The position numbers were made by a program, and so were the translations under genes. From JAVHYG01 sp040390025 (GTDB lineage Bacteria; Pseudomonadota; Gammaproteobacteria; Diplorickettsiales; Diplorickettsiaceae), in contig JAZJZD010000001.1 in the NCBI GenBank assembly GCA_040390025.1, forward strand, positions 12,401 to 76,400: 64,000 nucleotides of DNA. The letters are read 5' to 3'. Position 1 is the first letter of the stretch, and every line of letters begins with the position of its first letter. The notes under the pieces were generated by a model that worked only from the letters and a program-made list of their open reading frames with translations, did no database searches and was not told the origin of the DNA. Of this stretch, positions 17,491-25,611 are shown one piece after another.

Positions 17491-18543
17491 ATGGCTGTAG
17501 CAAATGGTTTCTTTCAATCTAAAGTAAAACAATCTTTTGATTTTTTAGCGGCTGTTAAGTCAACAGAGGGACAATTCGAATGTGATTTTCATAGAACCTC
17601 AGAAGTTAAGCTTTTGGTTAACCAAAAAAATAAACTACATTATATAAAAAGTGATTTTTATGATAGTGAGAATTTCAATTACGAAGCTGAAAAAGTAAAA
17701 AATAAATTTGTAAAAGAATTAAGAAATATAAATCCTGAATTAGAGATTGCAGTAAAAAAAATGATGCAGCAATCAGGACCTTTTTATTCAGGTAGAAATG
17801 CGTTGGAAAACATTATTTTTCCTCGCGTAGGTATGAGAGGTGCAGAGTGCACACATAAGTTTATCGTTGAAGTTAGTGCGAATAATGTGGTGATTGTAAG
17901 AGAAATCAGCACGTACAATAGTTTACACCTAAATTTATCTGGGTTTGCAAAAAATATCTCTTGCTCTGCAGAGGGCATAGAAGGTGGTGAATTTACTAAG
18001 ATGCAAAAACAAGCGCTAGATGCCTATAGAGAGCTTAATATCGGTATGTATTTGCCTAAACCGCCTGAAACTAGCTTACAAGAGCAAACGCAAGAGCATG
18101 GAAATTATTTGTTAGCAAATGATAGTCAAGCTTTTGGAGATGCGGGCTTAGTTGAGCTAGATCAAGTTAATATTGACAAAGACTACAATTTTGGACACTT
18201 ATTATTAAGTGAACCACTTTCTTTGACGGTTGAGTATAAGCTTTATTACGATTTGGAAGAGAAAAAATTTAAAGTAATTAAGCCTACAGAAGCTGATATT
18301 GATGTTAACTTTCCTGCTACAATAGTGGAAAAGTTAATTTCTATGAATTTTAATGGAAGAATTAATAATGGGTTTAGAGCTATAACTTTTTCAACCAAAG
18401 TTCAGGAGAAGCTAGCAAAGGTAATTGCTAAATTTGTAGAAGCTGTGAAAAAAGCCTTTATAGTGACTATGGATAAATTTTTTAGCGGCGAAGAGTCGGC
18501 AAATAATTCTTTTGGCCCCTATAGCAATCGACCGCGAATTTAA
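17491..18543 (+). CDS. Orphan 350-aa protein, candidate effector
   Basis: No family recognised. The protein appears soluble, without signal peptide or membrane segment. N-terminal half: FFQSKVKQSFDFLAAVKSTEG, then alternating charged helices and strands. Residues about 185-210 (PKPPETSLQEQTQEHGN) form a Pro/Gln-rich linker. The C-terminal tail has a Glu/Ser patch (FFSGEESANNSFGPYS), loosely like the E-block tails of Dot/Icm substrates, which is weak evidence. The start ATG follows GGAATGACAAC. The upstream region carries a duplicated 11-mer. It sits between trpS and pckA, where housekeeping synteny would not predict it. Confidence 0.7.
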   Translation: MAVANGFFQSKVKQSFDFLAAVKSTEGQFECDFHRTSEVKLLVNQKNKLHYIKSDFYDSENFNYEAEKVKNKFVKELRNINPELEIAVKKMMQQSGPFYSGRNALENIIFPRVGMRGAECTHKFIVEVSANNVVIVREISTYNSLHLNLSGFAKNISCSAEGIEGGEFTKMQKQALDAYRELNIGMYLPKPPETSLQEQTQEHGNYLLANDSQAFGDAGLVELDQVNIDKDYNFGHLLLSEPLSLTVEYKLYYDLEEKKFKVIKPTEADIDVNFPATIVEKLISMNFNGRINNGFRAITFSTKVQEKLAKVIAKFVEAVKKAFIVTMDKFFSGEESANNSFGPYSNRPRI

Positions 18544-18618
18544 AAAATTTTTAAGTTATCAACCCCGTTTTATCTGTGCTAACATATGCCCATTCTGCTT
18601 AGCTATGGGGTGTAGTCT

Positions 18619-20193
18619 ATGTCATCCGTCCAGTGTTCAATGCTTTCAGCATCTAAAGAATTTATTGATCTTTCTGCAGAAGCGCTCATTGTAGCAGCTG
18701 TAGAGCGTAAGGAAGGAGTAATTGCAAGTAATGGTGCTTTATCCGTAGTGACAGGTAAGCGGACAGGTCGTTCACCCAAAGATAAGTTCATTGTTAAGGA
18801 GCCCAATACCGAAAAAGATATTGATTGGGGTCCAATTAATCAGCCTATATCAGAAGAAAACTTTCATGCATTGTGGAAGCGGGCAGAATTATACGCAAAG
18901 GGAGTTGATTTGTTCATTTCCAATTTGCAGGTAGGTGCGGATCCACACTATTATTTACCAGTAAAGATTATCACAGAATATGCTTGGCATAATTTATTTG
19001 CTAGGCAACTGTTTATTCGGCCTAAAGATTTTCATGGAAAGGGAGGCGGTAAATCTGAATGGACTATCCTAGGTCTCCCAGGCCTTAAAACCGATTCGCA
19101 ACGCGATAGCGTCCACAGTGATGCGACTTTAATTGTACATCTTACAGAGCGTAAGGTTTTATTGTGCGGACATCGTTACGCTGGCGAAATTAAAAAAGCC
19201 ATGTTTTCTGTTATGAATTATTTATTACCTGCTGAAGATGTTTTGCCGATGCATTGCTCTGCGAATGTAGGTAAAAAGGGTGATGTAGCATTATTTTTTG
19301 GTTTATCAGGAACGGGTAAAACAACCCTATCAGCCGATCCGGAACGTTATTTGATTGGTGATGATGAGCATGGCTGGAGCGAAAACAGCGTTTTTAATTT
19401 CGAAGGCGGCTGTTATGCAAAATGTATCGATTTATCGCAAGAACGCGAACCTGTGATTTGGAACGCTATCCAGCATGGTGCCGTGATGGAAAATGTTATG
19501 TTAAACCACCAAACTTTAGAACCTGATTATAAAGATGCAAGCTTAACTCAAAATACGCGGGTGGCTTACCCGTTAGATTTTATTTCTCTTCGCGTACTAG
19601 AAAATCGTGTTGATCGTTTACCTAATGCTGTTATTTTTTTAAGCTGTGATTTGTATGGCGTATTACCGCCTGTAGCACGTTTAAATCACGAACAAGCGGC
19701 CTATTATTTTTTAAGTGGATATACGGCGTTGGTAGGTAGTACCGAAGTTGACCAGACCGAACCGATTAAAACGACATTTAGTACATGTTTTGGCGCTCCA
19801 TTTTTTCCACGTCCGGCAAAAGTTTATGCTGAGTTACTCATAAAGCGGTTAAAAAATAGTGACGCAACAGTTTATCTTGTGAATACGGGATGGACAGGTG
19901 GTGCCTATGGCCAAGGACAGCGTTTTCCTATTCCTGCCACGCGCGCGGTCATTCATGGTATTTTAAATAATGGATTAAAATTAGCTGAATATACGACACT
20001 ACCCGGTTTTAATTTTGCTATTCCTAAGCAGCTTGAAGGTATTGATTCTCGTTTATTAAACCCAAAGCAAACATGGAATGATCCGGCTGAATATGACAAA
20101 CAAGCCAAAGAGTTAATTAGCAAATTTATTGATAATTTTAAGAAGTTTGAAGTAAGCGAGAATATTCGCAATGCAGGACCTAGTTTAACCTGA
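18619..20193 (+). CDS. pckA: Phosphoenolpyruvate carboxykinase (ATP)
   Basis: Decarboxylates oxaloacetate to phosphoenolpyruvate using ATP; the gluconeogenic entry point for a bacterium living on amino acids. The 524-aa length is typical. Motifs: RTGRSPKDKF near residue 50, the kinase-1a P-loop GLSGTGKT at 229-236, kinase-2 LIGDDEHGW, and GGCYAKCIDL. NTGWTGGAYGQG near 430 is the adenine-binding region. The gene begins 75 nt after the orphan ORF and stands alone. Confidence 0.97.
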   Translation: MSSVQCSMLSASKEFIDLSAEALIVAAVERKEGVIASNGALSVVTGKRTGRSPKDKFIVKEPNTEKDIDWGPINQPISEENFHALWKRAELYAKGVDLFISNLQVGADPHYYLPVKIITEYAWHNLFARQLFIRPKDFHGKGGGKSEWTILGLPGLKTDSQRDSVHSDATLIVHLTERKVLLCGHRYAGEIKKAMFSVMNYLLPAEDVLPMHCSANVGKKGDVALFFGLSGTGKTTLSADPERYLIGDDEHGWSENSVFNFEGGCYAKCIDLSQEREPVIWNAIQHGAVMENVMLNHQTLEPDYKDASLTQNTRVAYPLDFISLRVLENRVDRLPNAVIFLSCDLYGVLPPVARLNHEQAAYYFLSGYTALVGSTEVDQTEPIKTTFSTCFGAPFFPRPAKVYAELLIKRLKNSDATVYLVNTGWTGGAYGQGQRFPIPATRAVIHGILNNGLKLAEYTTLPGFNFAIPKQLEGIDSRLLNPKQTWNDPAEYDKQAKELISKFIDNFKKFEVSENIRNAGPSLT

Positions 20194-20250
20194 ATTTGAT
20201 ATAAGTTATTTTTTTCTTTTAAGTATTCCAGTCCAGGCCGTTGTTAACGG

Positions 20251-20328
20251 ATGCGCTTTTTTGCGGACTAAATTTTATTGCGTCTAATCATTGAGCAGCG
20301 AAACTAATGCGAAGTTTAAAAAGCGCAT
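20251..20328. repeat. Inverted repeat after pckA
   Basis: ATGCGCTTTTT (20251-20261) pairs with AAAAAGCGCAT (20318-20328), 56 nt apart. It could form a long-loop hairpin that ends pckA transcription; the T-run at the left arm supports that weakly. Confidence 0.45.
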
Positions 20329-20360
20329 TATATGGATTTTCATTGCTTCCAATACGTAGA

Positions 20361-20394
20361 TATTATAAAAATAGCAAACATTTTTATTAGGAGA
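20361..20394 (+). promoter_or_regulatory. Putative -10 element and strong ribosome-binding site of the ubiquitin-like gene
   Basis: TATTAT at 20361-20366 with a TTTTCA 18 nt upstream is a plausible sigma-70 promoter. AGGAGA at 20389-20394, 5 nt before ATG, is one of the strongest Shine-Dalgarno sequences in this window. Confidence 0.45.
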
Positions 20395-20399
20395 AAAAA

Positions 20400-20741
20400 A
20401 TGTTAAAAAAACTTATATTTATCACTCTGTTTTTATTTAGTTCTTCAGTTTTAGCTTTGAATGTAGACGTCACCTATAATGGGGCAGAAGGTTGTAATAA
20501 AAAAATACCTATATATTTAAAGGGCAGATTCCAAACTGTTAAAAGTTTAAAAAGTGAAATTTCTGCAAGGATAAAAGAAGAAAATAGGAAGTTTGATTTA
20601 GTTAAGCAAAGAATTTACTGTGGTCAAGGACAGCGCGAGTTGGATGACAGGGAAATTGTTGGCAGTTGTTCAAATGGTCAAGGTGGTAGTGGAATAGGGG
20701 CTGTTCAAGTTGAGTTAAAACTTAAAGAAGATTATAGATAA
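20400..20741 (+). CDS. Small secreted protein with a ubiquitin-like sequence pattern
   Basis: The 113-aa precursor has a Sec signal peptide (KK, a Leu/Phe core, cleavage about SVLA|LN). The mature 94 residues match the order of ubiquitin elements. A beta hairpin runs VDVTYNGAEG..KKIPIYLKG, then TVKSLKSEI (ubiquitin TIENVKAKI), KQRIYCGQGQRELDD (ubiquitin QQRLIFAGKQLEDG), and a last strand VQVELKLK (ubiquitin LHLVLRLR). The loop before the last strand is Gly-rich (NGQGGSGIG). Three cysteines are in the mature chain and there is no C-terminal diglycine, so classic conjugation is unlikely. It has its own promoter region and strong ribosome-binding site. Fold assignment is by eye and needs structure prediction; function unknown. 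Confidence 0.7.
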   Translation: MLKKLIFITLFLFSSSVLALNVDVTYNGAEGCNKKIPIYLKGRFQTVKSLKSEISARIKEENRKFDLVKQRIYCGQGQRELDDREIVGSCSNGQGGSGIGAVQVELKLKEDYR

Positions 20742-20769
20742 TTTTATCTAAATATTAAAAGTTAAGTTA

Positions 20770-20836
20770 TATGCCGCTCGGTACCTGAAGATGCGAACCT
20801 TTCAAACTCATAGCGAGCGGTATACCTAATTACATG
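20770..20836 (+). repeat. Mosaic palindromic repeat, copy C (module 1 plus linker)
   Basis: ATGCCGCTCGG...AGCGAGCGGTATA stem-loop with the interior GTACCTGAAGATGCGAACC shared with copy B, followed by the linker ATTACATG also found in copy B. The later modules of copy B are absent or decayed. Lies between the ubiquitin-like gene and proC (convergent), where it could act as a terminator. Confidence 0.75.
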
Positions 20837-20894
20837 CGTATGGGAGAACACACTTTCGCGTGCGGAAGAGGATTCAACGAATAGCATTCCAAGT

Positions 20895-21728
20895 TTATTC
20901 TTGTTTTTGAAATTCATCGGCTAAATCTCCAGCGCGTTGTTTGGCTGTTTGCATTGCTTTTTCAATTAACTCAGAAAATTGGCCTTTTTCTAAAATCTCT
21001 ATTGCAGCTTGCGTTGTTCCACCACGGGAAGTGACGTTTTGCCTTAACTGTTCTACGGCTACGTTGCCACTTTCAGTCGCCATACGAGCAGCACCGAGTG
21101 CAGTTTGTCGACTTAATAAAGATGCAGTTTCTTTGGATAATCCAAGTTTAGCACCTGCATTTTGTAATGCTTCTATTAATAAAAAAAAGTAAGCTGGACC
21201 GCTACCAGATAGTGCGGCGATACTATCTATTTCCTCATCAGAATTAACCCAGACGATAACTCCTATACTGTTAAAAATTGATTCAGTAATTTTTTTTTGT
21301 TCCTGCGAACAGCTGGAGTTTGCAAATAAGCCTGTTGCGCCACACTTTAGCAGTGCAGGCGTATTTGGCATGCTGCGGATGAGTGCAATTGAGGTATCTT
21401 GTAGATAGTTTTCCAGTGTTTTTAGATTTATTGCGGCTGCGATTGAAATAACCAAAGGTTTTTTTTTACGAATAAGATTAGCAATTTCTATTGCTACTTT
21501 TTTTAAAATTTGGGGTTTTACAGCTAATACAATAATATCGGCGTTGCTAACCGCTAAGCAGTTATCAGTGCTAATATTAATATTTAAGTTTTTAAGTTTA
21601 TTGAGTTTATCTAAATTGGTATTCGTAGCCCAGATATTTTTTGCTTCGTATCCGTCCGCCAATAGTCCTTGGATTATGCTGTTGGCCATATTCCCTGCGC
21701 CAATAAAGCTAATTTTTAAATTTTTCAT
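20895..21728 (-). CDS. proC: Pyrroline-5-carboxylate reductase
   Basis: Last step of proline synthesis (P5C + NAD(P)H to proline). The 277-aa protein starts ISFIGAGNMANSIIQGL, the Rossmann GxGxxA-type motif. It has the family signature around ALSGSGPAYFFLLIEAL (near 170) and TSRGGTTQAAI near 240. Length is normal. It lies 52 nt downstream of the murU stop on the same strand, so it may share a transcript with amgK-murU. Confidence 0.96.
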   Translation of the reverse strand: MKNLKISFIGAGNMANSIIQGLLADGYEAKNIWATNTNLDKLNKLKNLNINISTDNCLAVSNADIIVLAVKPQILKKVAIEIANLIRKKKPLVISIAAAINLKTLENYLQDTSIALIRSMPNTPALLKCGATGLFANSSCSQEQKKITESIFNSIGVIVWVNSDEEIDSIAALSGSGPAYFFLLIEALQNAGAKLGLSKETASLLSRQTALGAARMATESGNVAVEQLRQNVTSRGGTTQAAIEILEKGQFSELIEKAMQTAKQRAGDLADEFQKQE

Positions 21729-21780
21729 AGGGTATTCACAAAATTAAGTATTGGTTTTTCAGTTTTTTTCTTAGCATTTT

Positions 21781-22452
21781 TTATTGTTTTAAATAATTAT
21801 CAAGACGTTTTAACTCATTTAAGGTTCCAACGTTAAACCAATTGCCTTGATAATATTCACCTGTGATCTTTTCTTCATTGATACGTTTTTGGAATACTTC
21901 TGACAAAGGAAAGCGTTTAGTATTGTAACCATTAAAGAAGGAAGGATGATAAATACCAAAGCTTGCAAAGGTAAGTTTTGGTCGACCGTCTAATGTTAAA
22001 AACGTATTAGCTTGTAAATGAAAATCGCCCTCAGGGTGAAAGCTAGGGTTATCGACTAAGACAAGATGTGCTTGCGCAGGGTTGCGAAGTAGATGGCTTG
22101 ATAATTTTTCTAACGGATAATCTGTCCAGATATCAGCACTTAATACGAGAAAAGGCTCATTTCCTAACAAAGGTAATGCTTGACGAATGCCCCCCCCTGT
22201 TTCAAGCACAGTGGGTTCTTCAGAGTATTCGATGGCTACGCCATAATCATAACCATTTCCCAATGCTTCTTTGATCTGTTGCGCGTGATAGGAGACATTA
22301 ATGACAATTTCTTTGATATTAGCACTTGCTAGCTTTAACAGTTGATGAACGATAAAAGGTTTGCCAGCTATAGGTAATAAGGGCTTGGGTATTTTGTCAG
22401 TCAAAGGTTGCATACGTGAACCGCGACCTGCAGCAAGTAACATGGCTTTCAT
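21781..22452 (-). CDS. murU: N-acetylmuramate alpha-1-phosphate uridylyltransferase
   Basis: Converts MurNAc-1-phosphate plus UTP to UDP-MurNAc in the peptidoglycan recycling shunt that bypasses MurA. The 223-aa nucleotidyltransferase begins MKAMLLAAGRGSRMQPLTDK, followed by PKPLLPIAGKPFI and the metal-site Asp in VLSADIWTDY. Small size and the 4-nt overlap with an upstream aminoglycoside-phosphotransferase-like kinase identify it as MurU and not RmlA or GalU. Confidence 0.9.
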   Translation of the reverse strand: MKAMLLAAGRGSRMQPLTDKIPKPLLPIAGKPFIVHQLLKLASANIKEIVINVSYHAQQIKEALGNGYDYGVAIEYSEEPTVLETGGGIRQALPLLGNEPFLVLSADIWTDYPLEKLSSHLLRNPAQAHLVLVDNPSFHPEGDFHLQANTFLTLDGRPKLTFASFGIYHPSFFNGYNTKRFPLSEVFQKRINEEKITGEYYQGNWFNVGTLNELKRLDNYLKQ

Positions 22453-23462
22453 TTCTTTCCTGTTTCACTCAGTTTATTGTGACTATTTAATTGTAATAAT
22501 TGTTTTAGTTCGTTAAGTTCAGGATATTTTTCGCAGGTTTTTTGGAGATAGTGAAGAAGACGGTCAGTGGCGCTGGAAAGGTAGTGAGGTTTATTATCTC
22601 GGTAAGAAAGGCGTGCAAAAATACCTAATATCTTTAAATGCCGTTGTACGCCCATTAGGTCAAACCATCGCATAAATTCTTCTTTAGAAAATTGATAATG
22701 TGGTCTTAGCATATGGTGGAAATGTAATATCCACTTTTCTACTTGAGATTCTGGCCAATCGATATAGGCATCTCGTAATAATGAAACAGCATCATAAGTA
22801 ATAGGGCCATAGACGGCATCTTGAAAATCTAACACACCGACTTCTTTCTTATCTATTAATAATAAATTACGGGAATGGTAATCGCGATGTACACAAACAC
22901 TGGGTTGCCCGAGTGCTGAAGTAATCAATATTTTGAAGATACTCTCAAGCGAGGCTTTAAATTCAGCTGTTATATTGAGTTTTAAATGTCTATCTAAAAA
23001 CCAATCGGCGAATAGATTTAATTCAAAACGGATAAATTTCTCATCAAATAAACCTAATGGTTGATTATTAGCTAGTATGGGTTTGCAGTTTTGTATTTTA
23101 GGGACGACAGCAAGCGCACGTGTATATAAGTCATCGACATTTTCTGTATTCAACAGCTTTAAATATAGAGCATCTCCGAGATCGCTGAGCAAAATAAAAC
23201 CTTGATCGAGATTATATTTAAGGATTTTAGGGACATGGATTCCTTGTTGTAAGAAGTTTTTTGCAATAGCGATAAATGCACTTATGTCTTCTTTGTCCGG
23301 AGGAGCTACCATTACTACGTAGCTTTGTTCATTTATAAGTACCCGAAAATAGTGGCGAAAACTTGCATCAGCAGCTAAAGGTTGGAGCTCGAAGTTGTCT
23401 AGTAAACAATCTGTTGTTAACCAATTCTTTAGCGTTAGTAATTCAGTTGGGGTAGTTGGCAT
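22449..23462 (-). CDS. amgK: Anomeric MurNAc/GlcNAc kinase
   Basis: Phosphorylates recovered MurNAc at C1, feeding MurU. The 337-aa protein is of the APH kinase fold: catalytic loop VCVHRDYHSRNLLL near 190, then the metal motif VLDFQDAVYGPITYD, the typical AmgK form with FQD. N-terminal FRHYFRV is also characteristic. The stop overlaps the murU start by 4 nt, the usual amgK-murU arrangement. In Pseudomonas this route confers intrinsic fosfomycin tolerance. Confidence 0.9.
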   Translation of the reverse strand: MPTTPTELLTLKNWLTTDCLLDNFELQPLAADASFRHYFRVLINEQSYVVMVAPPDKEDISAFIAIAKNFLQQGIHVPKILKYNLDQGFILLSDLGDALYLKLLNTENVDDLYTRALAVVPKIQNCKPILANNQPLGLFDEKFIRFELNLFADWFLDRHLKLNITAEFKASLESIFKILITSALGQPSVCVHRDYHSRNLLLIDKKEVGVLDFQDAVYGPITYDAVSLLRDAYIDWPESQVEKWILHFHHMLRPHYQFSKEEFMRWFDLMGVQRHLKILGIFARLSYRDNKPHYLSSATDRLLHYLQKTCEKYPELNELKQLLQLNSHNKLSETGKK

Positions 23463-23627
23463 GTAATAAGTCTTAAGTTAAAGAATAAAGGTAACTTGGC
23501 TACTAATAAGTATTTTACACTGGAACGAACTTGATTATCTATAAGCTTACCCAGTAGTATAGACAGCGTACTACAGCTATGACTTTTGATTTCTTGGCGT
23601 AATGTTTATAATTTTATAGGGTATGAT

Positions 23628-24569
23628 ATGTATCATGGCAGCATAGTCGCGTTATTAACCCCCATGCAGGAAAACGGGGATGTTGATTATCCTTGTTTGC
23701 GTGAATTGGTTAAGTGGCATATTGCACAAGGTACTGATGCTATTCTTGTGATGGGAACGACCGGAGAACCAGCAACGCTTAAGGCCGAAGAGCAAGAAAA
23801 CGTTATTAGAGCCGTTGTAGAGCAGGCTTTGGGGCATAGAACTATTAAATATGTGCCTGTTATCGCGGGTACCGGATCAAATTGTACTCAAAGTACGATA
23901 GAAAAAACACGAAAGGCTATGGAAATAGGGGTTGATGCGTGTTTGTTAGTGGCACCCTATTACAATTGCCCTACACAAGAAGGACTTTTCCAGCACTATC
24001 GAACAGTTGCAGAGAAAGTTCCTATTCCGCAAATTTTATATAATATTCCGAAGCGAACGGGGGTTGATTTATTGCCTGAAACAGTGGCGAGATTAGCAGG
24101 CATTACTAATATTGTCGGTATAAAAGAAGGCCAGCTAGAGCGTGCGAAGGAAATTATAAAGCTCTGCGGGACGAACATTGATGTATATAGCGGGGATGAT
24201 AGCAGCGCTTTGGAAATTATACGTTTGGGTGGGAAAGGAGTGATTTCAGTACTGGCTAATTTATTACCTAAGGTAATGCACGATTTTTATGAAGCCATAA
24301 AAAAAGCCTATAGCGTAGGAGGCGAAGCTGATTGGAGTGAAGTTGAAACGATAGATAAGGAACTTCAACCACTCTATAAGGATTTATTTATTGAAACAAA
24401 TCCTATTCCGGTTAAATGGTTGGCTGCTAATTTTTCTGTAAAAAATGATCAACACTTAATCCCAACCGCCCAGCTTCGTTTGCCTTTGACGACTTTATCC
24501 ACGGCACATCAAGCCGCTTTAAAGCCAACTCTGGATTACTTAAAGACTTTTACTAAATCATCGCCATGA
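23628..24569 (+). CDS. dapA: 4-hydroxy-tetrahydrodipicolinate synthase
   Basis: Condenses pyruvate and aspartate semialdehyde for lysine and meso-diaminopimelate. The start ATG TAT CAT is chosen over an upstream in-frame TTG (23586) because the family begins YHGSIVALLTP and an AGGG Shine-Dalgarno sits 6 nt before it. GTTGEPATL holds the Thr pair, PYYNCPTQEG the catalytic Tyr, and NIVGIKEG the Schiff-base Lys. The protein is 313 aa, about 20 longer than E. coli DapA at the C-terminus. It overlaps the downstream lipoprotein gene by 4 nt, as in the dapA-bamC pair of enterobacteria. Confidence 0.94.
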   Translation: MYHGSIVALLTPMQENGDVDYPCLRELVKWHIAQGTDAILVMGTTGEPATLKAEEQENVIRAVVEQALGHRTIKYVPVIAGTGSNCTQSTIEKTRKAMEIGVDACLLVAPYYNCPTQEGLFQHYRTVAEKVPIPQILYNIPKRTGVDLLPETVARLAGITNIVGIKEGQLERAKEIIKLCGTNIDVYSGDDSSALEIIRLGGKGVISVLANLLPKVMHDFYEAIKKAYSVGGEADWSEVETIDKELQPLYKDLFIETNPIPVKWLAANFSVKNDQHLIPTAQLRLPLTTLSTAHQAALKPTLDYLKTFTKSSP

Positions 24570-24793
24570 AGTTATCTTTTTTATTACTCCTAAGTGTTTT
24601 TATTACTTTGACAGGTTGTACTTCTGTTAATGATTATATCAAGACGCGTAAATCCCAATATTTAAATAGTCAAGATCTCGGGCCTTTAAAACTAACTAAC
24701 GGTTTAAAAATAAATCAATCGCGTTATATAATACCCGCAGCTCAAGCAGTCAAACCCACTGAATTGCCTAATTTATATCCTCCAACGGATTAA
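24566..24793 (+). CDS. Short lipoprotein, minimal BamC-like
   Basis: A 75-aa protein with a lipoprotein signal (core LSFLLLLSVFITL, lipobox LTGC). The mature 57 residues have no evident folded domain: DYIKTRKSQYLNSQDLGPLKLTNGL region, then SRYIIPAAQ and PTELPNLYPP. In BamC the N-terminal lasso that binds BamD has a similar L..P.GL......Y.IP pattern. The gene overlaps dapA by 4 nt, the position of bamC in E. coli. It looks like BamC reduced to anchor plus lasso, without the two helix-grip domains. The lipoprotein call is firm; the BamC relation is inference. Confidence 0.75.
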   Translation: MKLSFLLLLSVFITLTGCTSVNDYIKTRKSQYLNSQDLGPLKLTNGLKINQSRYIIPAAQAVKPTELPNLYPPTD

Positions 24794-24932
24794 GTTGCTA
24801 GCTTTACATGAGTTAGTCTTAATGCGAAAAATTGGATGTGGGTGTAGTGCGCGACGCTGGTTTTTTGCGAAACAGAATTTACCTGACTAGATGAAGTCAA
24901 GTCCATAACGCAAGTCCAGAAAGAGATTTATT

Positions 24933-25023
24933 GGAGAGGTACCAAAGCGGCCATAATGGCGCCGACTCGAAATCGGATGAGGATGTAAATCCTACGTGGG
25001 TTCGAATCCCACCCTCTCCGCCA
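24933..25023 (+). tRNA. tRNA-Ser (anticodon CGA)
   Basis: Class II tRNA with acceptor arms GGAGAGG/CCTCTCC, discriminator G and encoded CCA. The anticodon arm CCGA-CTCGAAA-TCGG gives CGA, decoding UCG. A long variable arm (GAGGATGTAAATCCT) and T-loop TTCGAAT are present. Confidence 0.95.
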
Positions 25024-25035
25024 GCTTAGTCGCTT

Positions 25036-25611
25036 TTACGCTTTTACTGTGCTTTTTTGCAGAGAAATGCGTTCAAGAGGCTCATAAGTTTGGTTATATT
25101 CAGTTTTTTTACTGTTAAATAATACAATTTCATCAATTTGCATAGATTCAATATTTAATTTTAATTCTTCTCGCAGATTGGGTACATGATGATGGTTAAT
25201 TTGGCCTAATATTAAATAGGGCAAGTAAGGTTTTGTTTCTGGTGTAAAACCTAGTTTTGCTGCAACTTCTTCGAGTGCGTAGGCTAATTCAAAAAGCTCA
25301 GAAAACGCAGCAATTTCAGCTACAATAGTTCGAGGTGCAGTAGGAGAAGGGTGAAACCGAATATTGATTAATTGTAAAGGAAAAGAAGCGATTTTTTTAA
25401 TTGCTTCGCGTGAGCGCTCAATGAGGATGGGTAGGAGCGAGGGTTTAGTAGGCCCTAAAAAACGCAATGTAACATGCAGGTTTGTATTCCACATAACCCG
25501 TTTTCCCCAGGGTTCTTGCTTTAATTCTTCGATCAGTTGAGATAGGGCTTGGTGTAATTCAGGATTTAGTTTAATGCCAAAAAATAAATGTAATGGATCA
25601 TGAGTACTCAA
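25036..25611 (-). CDS. thpR: RNA 2',3'-cyclic phosphodiesterase (2H family) with a degenerate second motif
   Basis: A 191-aa LigT/ThpR-type protein: FFGIKLNPELHQAL at the N-terminus, the first HxTx motif as LHVTLRFLG near residue 46, and REELKLNIESMQIDEIVLFNSK typical of the C-terminus. The second HxTx, usually PHLTLGR, reads PYLILGQ near 133, losing both His and Thr. The 2H fold uses one histidine from each motif, so catalysis is probably lost or strongly reduced. It lies next to tRNA-Ser, convergent with it. Confidence 0.82.
   Translation of the reverse strand: MSTHDPLHLFFGIKLNPELHQALSQLIEELKQEPWGKRVMWNTNLHVTLRFLGPTKPSLLPILIERSREAIKKIASFPLQLINIRFHPSPTAPRTIVAEIAAFSELFELAYALEEVAAKLGFTPETKPYLPYLILGQINHHHVPNLREELKLNIESMQIDEIVLFNSKKTEYNQTYEPLERISLQKSTVKA

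Noticed and set aside
23586..23627. Upstream TTG start for dapA
   Set aside because: Adds 14 residues not seen in DapA and lacks a Shine-Dalgarno; ATG at 23628 has one.
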